The position numbers were made by a program, and so were the translations under genes. Below, piece after piece: positions 9,550-17,549 of a stretch of 64,000 bases of DNA (its first letter is position 1; every line of letters begins with the position of its first letter). The notes beneath the pieces are model-generated. The model saw nothing but the letters and a program-made list of their open reading frames with translations, did not search any database and was not told the origin of the DNA. The stretch spans positions 1,284,001 to 1,348,000 of the forward strand of contig NZ_CP072348.1 of NCBI RefSeq assembly GCF_018127925.1, read 5' to 3'. Source of the DNA: Prevotella melaninogenica. Lineage in GTDB: Bacteria > Bacteroidota > Bacteroidia > Bacteroidales > Bacteroidaceae.

Positions 9550-10779
9550 TTATTGTTTGATAAAACGAACGATATCTTCCAAGACTTCTGGCGAGATTGT
9601 TTCTTCTATCATCCTATACTCCGAAACATTTCCTGTCTTACAGTGTTGGAAAAGATGGTTAAGAGATAGATATTCTTTGATAACGTTTTTGGGATTATTC
9701 TTTAGATGAGCCTTAATTCCTGTAAGATTCAGCGATGAGATTACTTGAATATCACGATTACCATTAATAGCCATAACAGGACAAAGCGTCTTTGAAATAT
9801 CCCCAGATGGATCATAATCAATAAAGAAATTCAACCAAGGTGACCTCTTTATAATGGCATTCATACGATACTGATGCGTAGAGAAACGCATTGATTGCCC
9901 TGTTAGTTCAAGTATCTTATTTGTTTGTGCTGTCAAAGCTGTATCTCCTTTCACGCCAATACCAGCCATACTAATAACGAAATCTACTTTCCCTTTCGCT
10001 CCCAACATGAAAGCTATAGAGCCTCCTTCACTATGTCCGAGTACGCCAACCTTACCAAAAAGCTTTGACCTACGCAGAAATTCAACACCACTCATTGCAT
10101 CTCGCATAAAATCAAGCGTCGTTGCATGTTCCACATCTCCGCCTGTTGATTTACCAAAACCACGGTCATCATAACGCAAAGTGGCTACACCATTCCGTGC
10201 AAGATAGTCTGCTATAACAAGGAAAGGCTTATGATCGAAGACTTCTTCATCTCTGTTCTCCTGCCCACTCCCAGTAACCATCAACACAACAGGGGTCTGT
10301 CCTTTCTTATAACCAATAGGGTATGACAATGTCCCAACAAGTGTTGCCTTATCTGTCACATTATTAAACGTCACTTCTTCTGTCTTATATGGATAGGGAG
10401 CTACAGGGTTCTGCGGACGATTTAGTTTCTCCTCTCCTCGTTTCAAGGTTAATGGAAAGGGTTGCCCCTGGGTAAAAGTACCGACTATCTCGTCCCCTTT
10501 CAATTTTCCTTGATAGCTGAGAGCCAAACTTGCGAGGCTTACACTGATAGAATCAGACGAGCAGTAATCTGTTTCTACCGCTATCCCCTTTGCCCCTTGA
10601 TCAGGACTATCGAGCGTACATTCAACCTTTCCTTGTGCATTACAATTCACATGTAACACAATAGTCAATAATTGTGGACCAAGATTCAACTTACCCATCC
10701 ACACTCCTTCCATAGGTTTCTGTGCAAAAACTCCAACCCAAGAAAACAACAAACATAAGAGTAGAATCTCTTTTTTCAT
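9550..10779 (-). CDS. Exported alpha/beta hydrolase (dienelactone-hydrolase/peptidase-like)
   Basis: A 409-aa protein with a signal peptide (MKKEILLLCLLFSWVGVFAQ). The first ~110 residues form a beta-rich domain (GVWMGKLNLG...LVILHV) of the kind found before lipocalin-like or DUF3887-type hydrolases. The hydrolase domain follows, with nucleophile elbow GHSEGG (about 252-257), the oxyanion region VTGSGQENRDE, an acid in NGNRD and the catalytic His in SLNHLFQH. Members act on small esters or amides; the substrate cannot be told. A promoter with TTGA-N19-TATCTTTG lies at 10943-10913. Starts at 10779 or 10785 are both possible. Confidence 0.8.
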   Translation of the reverse strand: MKKEILLLCLLFSWVGVFAQKPMEGVWMGKLNLGPQLLTIVLHVNCNAQGKVECTLDSPDQGAKGIAVETDYCSSDSISVSLASLALSYQGKLKGDEIVGTFTQGQPFPLTLKRGEEKLNRPQNPVAPYPYKTEEVTFNNVTDKATLVGTLSYPIGYKKGQTPVVLMVTGSGQENRDEEVFDHKPFLVIADYLARNGVATLRYDDRGFGKSTGGDVEHATTLDFMRDAMSGVEFLRRSKLFGKVGVLGHSEGGSIAFMLGAKGKVDFVISMAGIGVKGDTALTAQTNKILELTGQSMRFSTHQYRMNAIIKRSPWLNFFIDYDPSGDISKTLCPVMAINGNRDIQVISSLNLTGIKAHLKNNPKNVIKEYLSLNHLFQHCKTGNVSEYRMIEETISPEVLEDIVRFIKQ

Positions 10780-11112
10780 ATTCATCAAATTTATAGTACA
10801 AACTATTATAAGCGAAACAAGCACTTGAAAACAACTTTTTCAAGTATCGTTCTCATATTCATCCTCCACTTGCCTTGCCACTGAATAACAAGCAAGTAAG
10901 GTTCCCACAGGGCAAAGATAAAGAAAAAAGACATATAAGTCAATCCCTATAAAAGAAAATATTTCATATATAAAGAGAATTATCTATCACAAAGCAGTTC
11001 ATTAACATGACAAGTAACCCATAAATAAACACACAAAATGACTATATAAGAATAAGGCTTATAAGTTCCACTTGAACTCATAAGCCTTATTCCTTTTATT
11101 AAAAAGTTCCCT
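10780..11112. other. Intergenic region with hydrolase promoter and a hairpin
   Basis: It holds the hydrolase promoter (minus, -7 box at 10913-10920) and, at 11051-11093, a long hairpin GAATAAGGCTTATAAGTTC with its inverse, which should terminate transcription of the upstream protease gene (minus). No ORF is supported. Confidence 0.6.
11051..11093 (-). terminator. Hairpin terminator after the S41 protease gene
   Basis: An approximately 19-bp stem with a 5-nt CACTT loop, 20 bp beyond the protease stop. T-rich sequence occurs on both sides, so it may work in both directions. Confidence 0.6.
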
Positions 11113-12861
11113 TTATTTCGCCTTTGACTTCTGCTTTTTATCAACAGCTACATTGCTTGCTGGCTCGAGCTTAACCAAAGGCTGACCAACAACAGGCTGC
11201 AAGAGTTTCTTATACTCTGCTGGATTCTTCAAGATTTCCACAGCCTTTTTCCACTGCTTATCAAACTGCAGACTATTCTCCAAGGAGCCTTTCTGGTAAT
11301 AATAAGCTGAAACGAGGTCGCTCGTCAACACCTTCTTCAGGGTTTGCTTGTTATAATCAAGGTCTTTAGCAAGATTATGATTCAACTTCTTCTCTAAGGC
11401 ATCAAACTCACCTTTCGCATCATCATAATAGCCTTCGAACTTAGCCAACTTCACAAGATTCTCCAAGTATTTCTTACTTTCACGGTCATACTTGAATCCA
11501 CTCTTCAATACAGCTTGCTTGAAGTCTTCAAAATCAGCATCTGAAATGACAAATGTCTTTGCAGGACCAATTGTAGGATGCTTCTTCAAATACTGCAACT
11601 CCCAATTCCACATTACCTCTGTTGAATCGCGACCAGAGGAAGCAAGATAGAAAGCAATGTTTGGTAGAGAGTCTGGACGTACCTCAACATCTGGTTTGAT
11701 ACCACCACCATCACGCACCTCACGTCCATTTGCCGTGTGGAACACATGTGTTAACGAGTCTGGTACATGCTCAGTATATCCGCCATTTGCATGCTTATAG
11801 TTGATAGCTTGTATACAGCGTCCGCTTGGGATATAATACTTACTTGACGTGAGTTTTAAGTTTCCATTATAAGGAAGGTCCATTGACACCTGAACAAGTC
11901 CCTTACCATAGGTACGTGTACCGAGAACTACCGCACGATCAAGGTCTTGCAGACTACCACTGGTAATCTCACTGGCACTCGCAGTCTCATCATTCACCAA
12001 CACAACAATCGGCATAACAGTGTCGATAGGTTCAACTGTCGTCTTATACTCTTTGTTTGCACGCTCCATCTTACCCACTGTCTTCACCAGTGTAATCCCT
12101 TTCGGTACAAACATATTTACGATGTTAACCGCTTCTTGCAAACTACCACCTCCATTGTTACGGAGATCGAAGACAAGTGAGGTCATACCCTGCTTCTTCA
12201 TATCAAGGAAGGCACGACGTACGTCCTTAGCACAACCCGTTGTGAAAGAATTAAGATTCAAATATCCCACTCCACCATCCTGCACACCATAATAAGGTAC
12301 AGCAGGGAGCTGAATAGCTCGACGGGTAATCTTAAACTTCATCTTCTTATTCACTGACGGACGCTGAATGGTCAGGATAAAGGTCGTACCAGCATCGCCA
12401 CGTAGATGATTGCTGACATATGCAACATCCTTACCCACCATTGACGAATCGCCAATAGCAAGGATGACATCACCCTTCTTCAAGCCAACTTCCGCAGCAG
12501 GCATATTCTCATAAGGCTCATCAATCACCGTATTCTTCAATAAGAAATTATAACGAATCAATGCACCGACACCTGCATACTTACCCGAAATCATCAAGTC
12601 GAGGTCTTTCACCTTCTCCTCTGGGTAATAAATTGTATAAGGGTCGAGCGAACGGAGCATGTAATTGATACCCGTTCCGATTACCTCGTCGGCATTAAGG
12701 CTATCAACATACATCAAGTCAAGATACTTGTAAATAGCCGAAAAAGTCTCAAGATTCTTTGCGACATTGAAGTTATGCTCCTTCTCCCCAGTGCTTTGTG
12801 CCATAACAGACCCACTGAAAGTTAGCAACCAGAGTCCGAAAGCCAAAAACAATTTTCTCAT
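11113..12861 (-). CDS. C-terminal processing peptidase, S41 family, exported
   Basis: This 582-aa serine protease should act in the periplasm, trimming or degrading proteins from their C-termini. It has a signal peptide (LFLAFGLWLLTFSGSVMA), an N-terminal helical domain, a PDZ domain with the ligand loop GVGALIRYN and DVILAIGDSSM (about 95-165), and the S41 core with the catalytic Ser in DETASASEIT (about 300) and Lys in TYGKGLVQ (about 325). The ~180-residue C-terminal helical part ends in Lys-rich KKQKSKAK. The length is typical of Bacteroidota tail-specific protease homologues. It stands alone, with hairpins on both sides. Confidence 0.9.
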   Translation of the reverse strand: MRKLFLAFGLWLLTFSGSVMAQSTGEKEHNFNVAKNLETFSAIYKYLDLMYVDSLNADEVIGTGINYMLRSLDPYTIYYPEEKVKDLDLMISGKYAGVGALIRYNFLLKNTVIDEPYENMPAAEVGLKKGDVILAIGDSSMVGKDVAYVSNHLRGDAGTTFILTIQRPSVNKKMKFKITRRAIQLPAVPYYGVQDGGVGYLNLNSFTTGCAKDVRRAFLDMKKQGMTSLVFDLRNNGGGSLQEAVNIVNMFVPKGITLVKTVGKMERANKEYKTTVEPIDTVMPIVVLVNDETASASEITSGSLQDLDRAVVLGTRTYGKGLVQVSMDLPYNGNLKLTSSKYYIPSGRCIQAINYKHANGGYTEHVPDSLTHVFHTANGREVRDGGGIKPDVEVRPDSLPNIAFYLASSGRDSTEVMWNWELQYLKKHPTIGPAKTFVISDADFEDFKQAVLKSGFKYDRESKKYLENLVKLAKFEGYYDDAKGEFDALEKKLNHNLAKDLDYNKQTLKKVLTSDLVSAYYYQKGSLENSLQFDKQWKKAVEILKNPAEYKKLLQPVVGQPLVKLEPASNVAVDKKQKSKAK

Positions 12862-12994
12862 TATATATTATATCTGTTTGTTGTTTAATGTTCTTATAAC
12901 GGGACAAAAGTACATTATTATAATGGAAAACATGCCTTAATGACAACGAAAATAAAGAAAATTACGATTTTATTGAAATTTTCTTCAAAAACAT

Positions 12995-13025
12995 TTGGCA
13001 GTTTCAAAGAAACATACTACCTTTG
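12995..13025 (+). promoter_or_regulatory. Promoter of tRNA-Asn
   Basis: TTGG (12995-12998), exactly 19 bp, then TACCTTTG (13018-13025), a full Bacteroidota consensus promoter about 32 bp upstream of the tRNA. Confidence 0.8.
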
Positions 13026-13057
13026 CAACCGCTTAGAAGAAATAAGCAATATAAACT

Positions 13058-13131
13058 GCTTCAGTAGCTCAGTTGGTTAGAGCACCTGACTGTTAATCAG
13101 GGGGTCGTTGGTTCAAGCCCATCCTGGAGCG
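13058..13131 (+). tRNA. tRNA-Asn (anticodon GTT)
   Basis: A complete cloverleaf: acceptor arms GCTTCAG and CTGGAGC pair over 7 bp with one G-U, the D arm is GCTCAGTTGGTTAGAGC, the anticodon stem CCTGA/TCAGG encloses CTGTTAA with anticodon GTT, and the T arm carries TTCAAGC. One T-T mismatch is seen in the T stem. No CCA is encoded. Confidence 0.95.
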
Positions 13132-13136
13132 CATCG

Positions 13137-13166
13137 AAAGGAATTACGAAAGTAATTCCTTTTTTT
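13137..13166 (+). terminator. Terminator of tRNA-Asn
   Basis: Stem AAAGGAATTAC, GAAA tetraloop, GTAATTCCTTT and a T run, 6 bp after the tRNA. Confidence 0.9.
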
Positions 13167-13295
13167 GTTTTTATACGCTTCAAGAGACTTTCATATTGGT
13201 TCTGTAGCAAGAAGTGAGGATAGTTCAAATGAGCCTAATTGGGCATATTAGGCTTAATATAATAACAGAAAGTATAGGAAGATAGAAAAGAAAAA

Positions 13296-13333
13296 GGGTG
13301 TATGCTCTCCTTTTAAAGAAGACTCATACACCC
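13296..13333 (-). terminator. Terminator of the superoxide reductase gene
   Basis: On the minus strand GGGTGTATG and CATACACCC form the stem, followed by TTTTTCTTTTC. Confidence 0.8.
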
Positions 13334-13363
13334 ACTATTATATGTAAGTCTGAAAAGTTGCTC

Positions 13364-13732
13364 TTACTTTGAGCGCCAGAGACCATGGAGGTTGCAGTAC
13401 TCACGTGCATAAACCTCAGTTGCATCAGTCTTGAACTCAGCTACTGGGCGGTCTGTTGGCTCGAGATACTTACGGAGAACCTCGTTGTTGTTAGTAACCA
13501 ACTCAATCCAAAGGATAGAGTGTGCCTCTGTCATTGGATGCTCAACCTCACCAACAGTTACACGGTAACCACCTTCAATCTTCTCAACAACAGGTACGTG
13601 CTTCTCTGTAGCAGCATCTGTAGTATTCTCAACTACATGCTCCATACCAGCAACACCACACTCACCGCCTACTAATACTTCAACGATCTGACCACTCTCT
13701 GAACACTTATATAATTCGTTTCGCTTTGACAT
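13364..13732 (-). CDS. Superoxide reductase (desulfoferrodoxin-like, degenerate N-terminal site)
   Basis: Superoxide reductase converts superoxide to peroxide without making oxygen, using electrons from rubredoxin-like donors; it protects anaerobes in the cytoplasm. The 122-aa protein has the catalytic iron site of the family: H45 (EKHVPV), H65 (EHPM), H71 (AHSI), C113 and H116 (EYCNLHG). The N-terminal desulforedoxin domain, which normally binds a second iron with four Cys, keeps only C10 and C25; the second Cys of the CxxC is Ser13 and the CC pair is reduced to one. It therefore resembles class III enzymes with an empty first site. A promoter (TATCTTTG at 13763-13770) and a terminator flank it. 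Confidence 0.88.
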   Translation of the reverse strand: MSKRNELYKCSESGQIVEVLVGGECGVAGMEHVVENTTDAATEKHVPVVEKIEGGYRVTVGEVEHPMTEAHSILWIELVTNNNEVLRKYLEPTDRPVAEFKTDATEVYAREYCNLHGLWRSK

Positions 13733-13762
13733 AATAAATTATTTCTTAATGTTTTATGTCTG

Positions 13763-13794
13763 CAAAGATATATCTATTTTCCGAAAGAAACAAA
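13763..13794 (-). promoter_or_regulatory. Promoter of the superoxide reductase gene
   Basis: On the minus strand TTTG (13794-13791), 20 bp, then TATCTTTG (13770-13763), about 31 bp upstream of the start codon. Confidence 0.65.
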
Positions 13795-13947
13795 CTTTCC
13801 ACTTGTAAACATTACAAAATTTACATTCTTTAATATTTTCCTCGACTCTATAACTGCCTTGTATTTACAGAATATCTTACCTTATTAGCAGTCAAAACTT
13901 TATCAACTCCACCCTATTCCACCATCTTTTACCATCGTAAAGATGCC

Positions 13948-14027
13948 TAACACCAATGGTGTTAACACCTAACACCAATGGTGCGAACCATGAGCACACG
14001 ATGTGCGGAGGGCTAAACACCAAAGAA
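13948..14027. repeat. 22-bp-period CCATTGG palindrome array, copy a (3-4 units)
   Basis: Palindromes ACACCAATGGTGT, ACACCAATGGTGC and GCACACGATGTGC are centred at 13956, 13978 and 14000, exactly 22 bp apart. A half unit (ACACCA) follows in phase at 14022. It lies in the otherwise empty 13733-14081 gap. Confidence 0.9.
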
Positions 14028-14081
14028 CTCATCATATAAAGAAGTGCCATATGACGTTAGAAAAAGCATATAAAACAAAAA

Positions 14082-14113
14082 GTAAGTCTACTTAATGTGA
14101 TAAGAAGACTTAC
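14082..14113 (-). terminator. Terminator of the alpha-amylase gene
   Basis: On the minus strand GTAAGTCT-CTTA pairs with TAAG-AGACTTAC (one bulge each side) and runs into TTTTTGTTTT. It lies 80 bp beyond the stop. Confidence 0.8.
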
Positions 14114-14194
14114 CTTCTCAAGGTTTATACACCTCTAAATATACGATATTACATAGAAAAATGTATGCTTTTTCTTTTTATCTGATAGCTGTAC

Positions 14195-16222
14195 TTACTT
14201 TACAACTATCTTCTTGCCTGCATGGATATAAACGCCACGCTGTGAAGGCTTACCTGTGAGTCGCTGACCAGAGAGTGTGTAATAATACTTATCGCCCCTG
14301 CTCTGTTTAGTATCAACCTCAACTCCCTCAATACCAGTAACATCATTCGTCACGTTATTGACAACATACTTACCATTCTCCTTTGTTGATGAGATAACAA
14401 AGTAAGACGTTTTCTTCACTCTTTCGATGTCCACAGTCTGATTGGCACTGGCATTTGATGCCGTACCAATACTAAAAACAAAGTTCACATAGTCATCAGC
14501 TTTTGTGAGCGTATAGTCCTTATAGAACCAAGTCTTACCATTCAGGGTTGTCTTTGAAGTAACCTTATCACCCGGCCATGCCGTTGCTGTATGTGTACCA
14601 CCCCATGAATGATAATTCACATATGAGTTCCAACCCACCTGATCAGTATTCACATAGACACGAATCGTCTCTGGTGTGAAGGGGACTGGAGCCGTAACCT
14701 GATAGCAGCGAGTGATAACCTTGCCCACTACACCACCTGCCAACAATGCCACCTTCAAGGTTGTTTCACCCTCAGGAAGGGTTATTTCCGTTCCAGAAGC
14801 CACCTGTACGCTGCTTGCTGTTGGCTCTGTACCATCCGTTGTATAAACAAGTTTAGCTCCCGCATGGGCAGACACGGCTGTTAGTTTAACCTTTAAGTTC
14901 TCACCTTCATACGCTCCACTCGCCTTATCAGCCCAAGGGGTCTCAGCATCAGTGGCAAGATAATAAGCATAGTGATAGCCACTCAACAGCTTTGTATAAC
15001 GTGAAGCAGGAACTATCAGTTGGTTAGCATTGTTACCCACAACGACCAAGAGCCTTCCATTCGTACCTGTAACAACATTGGCATAATAATCTTTTGAAGA
15101 GCGATAGATCTGATAACTGCTCGTATTCGTCACACCAGCCAACTTACGGGCATCAATCATTGCCTTTATTTCCTTTGGATAAGCAAGGTAATGGGTATAG
15201 AAAACACAAGGTGTTCCAGGCATTGCCAAGAGATAAGCATTGGCTGCTAACGTATCCTTACGGATAGGGTCTGGCGTATAACCGCTCGTCGTACCCCTAT
15301 CTTGAACATCATGATTCTCAACAAAGGTAACGGCATATTGCTTATAAGCACCATTATCTATATTAAGCCCTGTAGGTCTTGTATCATTAAGAACACGCCA
15401 ATCATTCTGATTAATAGCATCACGAACAGCATAGCGGAAAGCAAAGTCGAAGGCAGCACTACGTTTTCCGGTGGCATCAATCCACGCCTTTACAGTATTC
15501 GCATTGCCATCCCAATACTCACCTACCGAGTACTTTACATTTGCTGCTGTATTATAATCACCAACATGAGAAGCACCAAATCCCTTCACCATATCATATC
15601 GGAAACCTGCATAACCAAGGTCATTAAGCAAGAAATTTTCGTATGCCTTAACAATCTTCTGTACGTTACCACTCTTGTGATCAAGGTCGCGCATACCGCC
15701 CCAACCTTCTCCTTCGTCATTGTTCTGACTAAGCTGAGCACCCGTTCTTCTTGCTTCTGTAGCAGCTTTTCCACCGTCATCATCAGCACAAACATCCGTA
15801 GAAAGGTTCTGATAAGTCACTCCCTTATATACTTCTGCAGGGAAACCAAACCATCCATTATTCGTTCCGTGATGGTTTATAACCACATCGGCAATCGTAC
15901 CAATCTGCTTGTTTTTAAAGGTAGATATCATACTCCTCAACTCTGCCTCAGTACCGAACGATGAGTTCTGATTGAAGTAATAGAGTGGATCATACCCCAT
16001 CGACTTCGTTGCAGCAGCCTTACCACTCTGTGGAACCCATACAAGATCAAAATAACCAGAGAAGTCATTAGCTTTCTTCTCCAGCACAGTCCACTGGGAA
16101 TCGTCGAACGAATCCCAATAAAATCCTTGTAGCATTACGCCACCATAACCAGCAGGCCATCCCTGTGACATTGCACAAAGGGAGCATACTAAGGTATATA
16201 AAAACACGAGTTTACGTTTCAT
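14195..16222 (-). CDS. Secreted alpha-amylase, GH13, with starch-binding module and T9SS-like C-terminus
   Basis: A 675-aa endo-acting alpha-1,4-glucan hydrolase expected outside the cell. The signal peptide (MKRKLVFLYTLVCSLCAMSQ) has no clear lipobox, so it is not the usual SusG lipoprotein. The GH13 catalytic residues are in GFRYDMVKG (Asp nucleophile), SVGEYWDG (Glu) and FVENHDVQD (Asp). After the barrel come a chitobiase/Fn3-like domain (VYTTDGTEPTASSVQVASG) and a CBM26-like module (about 535-610). The last ~28 residues (YYTLSGQRL...GVYIHAGKKIVVK) resemble Prevotella type IX secretion tails. The gene has its own promoter with a LacI-type operator (16322). Confidence 0.92.
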   Translation of the reverse strand: MKRKLVFLYTLVCSLCAMSQGWPAGYGGVMLQGFYWDSFDDSQWTVLEKKANDFSGYFDLVWVPQSGKAAATKSMGYDPLYYFNQNSSFGTEAELRSMISTFKNKQIGTIADVVINHHGTNNGWFGFPAEVYKGVTYQNLSTDVCADDDGGKAATEARRTGAQLSQNNDEGEGWGGMRDLDHKSGNVQKIVKAYENFLLNDLGYAGFRYDMVKGFGASHVGDYNTAANVKYSVGEYWDGNANTVKAWIDATGKRSAAFDFAFRYAVRDAINQNDWRVLNDTRPTGLNIDNGAYKQYAVTFVENHDVQDRGTTSGYTPDPIRKDTLAANAYLLAMPGTPCVFYTHYLAYPKEIKAMIDARKLAGVTNTSSYQIYRSSKDYYANVVTGTNGRLLVVVGNNANQLIVPASRYTKLLSGYHYAYYLATDAETPWADKASGAYEGENLKVKLTAVSAHAGAKLVYTTDGTEPTASSVQVASGTEITLPEGETTLKVALLAGGVVGKVITRCYQVTAPVPFTPETIRVYVNTDQVGWNSYVNYHSWGGTHTATAWPGDKVTSKTTLNGKTWFYKDYTLTKADDYVNFVFSIGTASNASANQTVDIERVKKTSYFVISSTKENGKYVVNNVTNDVTGIEGVEVDTKQSRGDKYYYTLSGQRLTGKPSQRGVYIHAGKKIVVK

Positions 16223-16259
16223 ATAGATTTCGTTTTTAGTTATTTACAGTCTATGTGTA

Positions 16260-16267
16260 CAAAGATA
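16260..16267 (-). promoter_or_regulatory. Promoter -7 box of the alpha-amylase gene
   Basis: TATCTTTG on the minus strand, 37 bp before the start. The -33 region (GGAT at 19 bp) is poor, as expected for an activator-dependent promoter. Confidence 0.65.
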
Positions 16268-16321
16268 ATGATTTACCAAACACAATATCCGCAAACAACT
16301 GTGTTTCTAAGTATTTTAAAA

Positions 16322-16335
16322 TGCAATCGTTTGCA
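16322..16335 (-). promoter_or_regulatory. LacI-type operator upstream of the amylase
   Basis: TGCAATCGTTTGCA, a palindrome with a central CG typical of LacI-family sites. 54 bp separate it from the -7 box, the same distance as at the two other copies (23885 and 27097). Confidence 0.8.
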
Positions 16336-16398
16336 CTTTCAAGGACAGAAAACTAATCCCCAAGTACCCAATAGTTTCCTCTTCAAAAGCCATAAAAA

Positions 16399-16434
16399 AG
16401 AAAGAGTGTGTCGAACAATCCTTCGACACACTCT
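16399..16434 (-). terminator. Terminator of the susCDEF-like operon
   Basis: On the minus strand AAGAGTGTGTCGAA pairs with TTCGACACACTCTT across a short loop, followed by TCTTTTTT. It lies 26 bp after the last sus gene. Confidence 0.85.
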
Positions 16435-16459
16435 TATCGTTTTACCTAAATTCAAGTCA

Positions 16460-17467
16460 TTAAGGAACAAGTTCCATTGTACAGTGTGACTTCGTATCAC
16501 ACAAGAGATAGAGCTTGATATTATACTTACCAGCTGCGACATTGATGTTACCACCCTTGAGAGTAATATCAGTCAATGAGCCACCCCAGTCTAATACCCA
16601 ATCATTGTTAGCACGGAACTTCATCTCACCTGCAGTCAGTGTGATGCCCTTTAGCTCCCAACACTTCTCTGTAGCATTGTAGGTCATTGCCTGATCGCTG
16701 TTCCATCCGTTTGGAGTTGCAGAACCAATAATACCAACGCGATTGATAGCTGTGTAGGTAAGTGCCTGTGACGTGAGGTCGATATCCACCTTATAGAAGC
16801 CTGCTGGTTCTGTCAACACGATATTGCTACCCTTCTCTACGAGACCAGCACCATAGTCAGTACCATTCCAGTCCTGCTGAGTTGCAAACTTAAAGCCATT
16901 CTGATTGAGATACATAAAGCCTGTGTACTTACCATCAGCAGCTGCGCTATAAAGAGGATTGCTGAATGACCAGCCGTTAGCATCGCCTGACATATAAAGA
17001 TACTGAGTGAAAGCTGGTGCAACACAAGTTACGTTTGCAGTCACACTCTGTGAAAGACTGAAGCCCTCACCACGGAGCAACTTTACTTTATCAGTCACTG
17101 TAATAGGCACCTGATGTAGGTTGCCATTCTTACCATAGAGGCTCTCTACGGCAGAAACAAGTTCTGTACTCTTCACCTTACCCTCTTTACTTGCGTTAAG
17201 GGTTGCGGTCTTACTATTATAAGAAAGTACAGCCGTCAAGGTCTGAGAAACGACAGAATCCGTTGAGACAACCTTTGGAACAAACAGCTGAACAGAGTCT
17301 GCTGTTGCAGTATTGAAGTCGATGGCAGCTGCTTGGTTTACAGTAAACGTAACCGTACTGGCTGTCTCTGCGCTGTTACTCTGTGGTGCAGTCCATGCTT
17401 CATATTCATCGCTACCGCAAGAAGCAAGTAGCAATGCGGCACTTGCCATGATTAATAATTTCTTCAT
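16460..17467 (-). CDS. SusF/SusE-like outer-membrane starch-binding lipoprotein
   Basis: A 335-aa surface lipoprotein of the starch uptake complex; it should bind glucans and help hold them near SusC/SusD. The start at 17467 gives a clean lipoprotein signal (MKKLLIMASAALLLASCGSD, lipid Cys about residue 17). An Ig-like N-terminal domain with repeated TVTFTVNQAAA / VSQTLTAVLSYN strands comes first. Two starch-binding-like domains follow, recognised by MSGDANGWSFSNPLYS and IGSATPNGWNSDQAMTYN, each with the Trp expected in SusE/SusF-type sugar sites. It is the last gene of the operon, after an intercistronic hairpin, and is followed by a terminator. Confidence 0.85.
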   Translation of the reverse strand: MKKLLIMASAALLLASCGSDEYEAWTAPQSNSAETASTVTFTVNQAAAIDFNTATADSVQLFVPKVVSTDSVVSQTLTAVLSYNSKTATLNASKEGKVKSTELVSAVESLYGKNGNLHQVPITVTDKVKLLRGEGFSLSQSVTANVTCVAPAFTQYLYMSGDANGWSFSNPLYSAAADGKYTGFMYLNQNGFKFATQQDWNGTDYGAGLVEKGSNIVLTEPAGFYKVDIDLTSQALTYTAINRVGIIGSATPNGWNSDQAMTYNATEKCWELKGITLTAGEMKFRANNDWVLDWGGSLTDITLKGGNINVAAGKYNIKLYLLCDTKSHCTMELVP

Positions 17468-17491
17468 TTCGATTCTTCTTGTTATGTGATA

Positions 17492-17529
17492 AGGGTGTGT
17501 CATACTAATTGTGCCTGCTGACACACCCT
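17492..17529 (-). promoter_or_regulatory. Intercistronic hairpin between susE-like and susF-like genes
   Basis: GGGTGTGTCA and TGACACACCC form a perfect 10-bp stem across 16 nt. No T run follows on the minus strand, so it may stabilise the upstream mRNA 3' end or partly terminate rather than end the operon. Confidence 0.6.
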
Positions 17530-17549
17530 CTATTATCATCTTTAATAAA

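Noticed and set aside
13058-13131. The tRNA-Asn gene as an integration site for a mobile element
   Set aside because: No integrase, no repeated 3' end of the tRNA and no change in gene type next to it were found.
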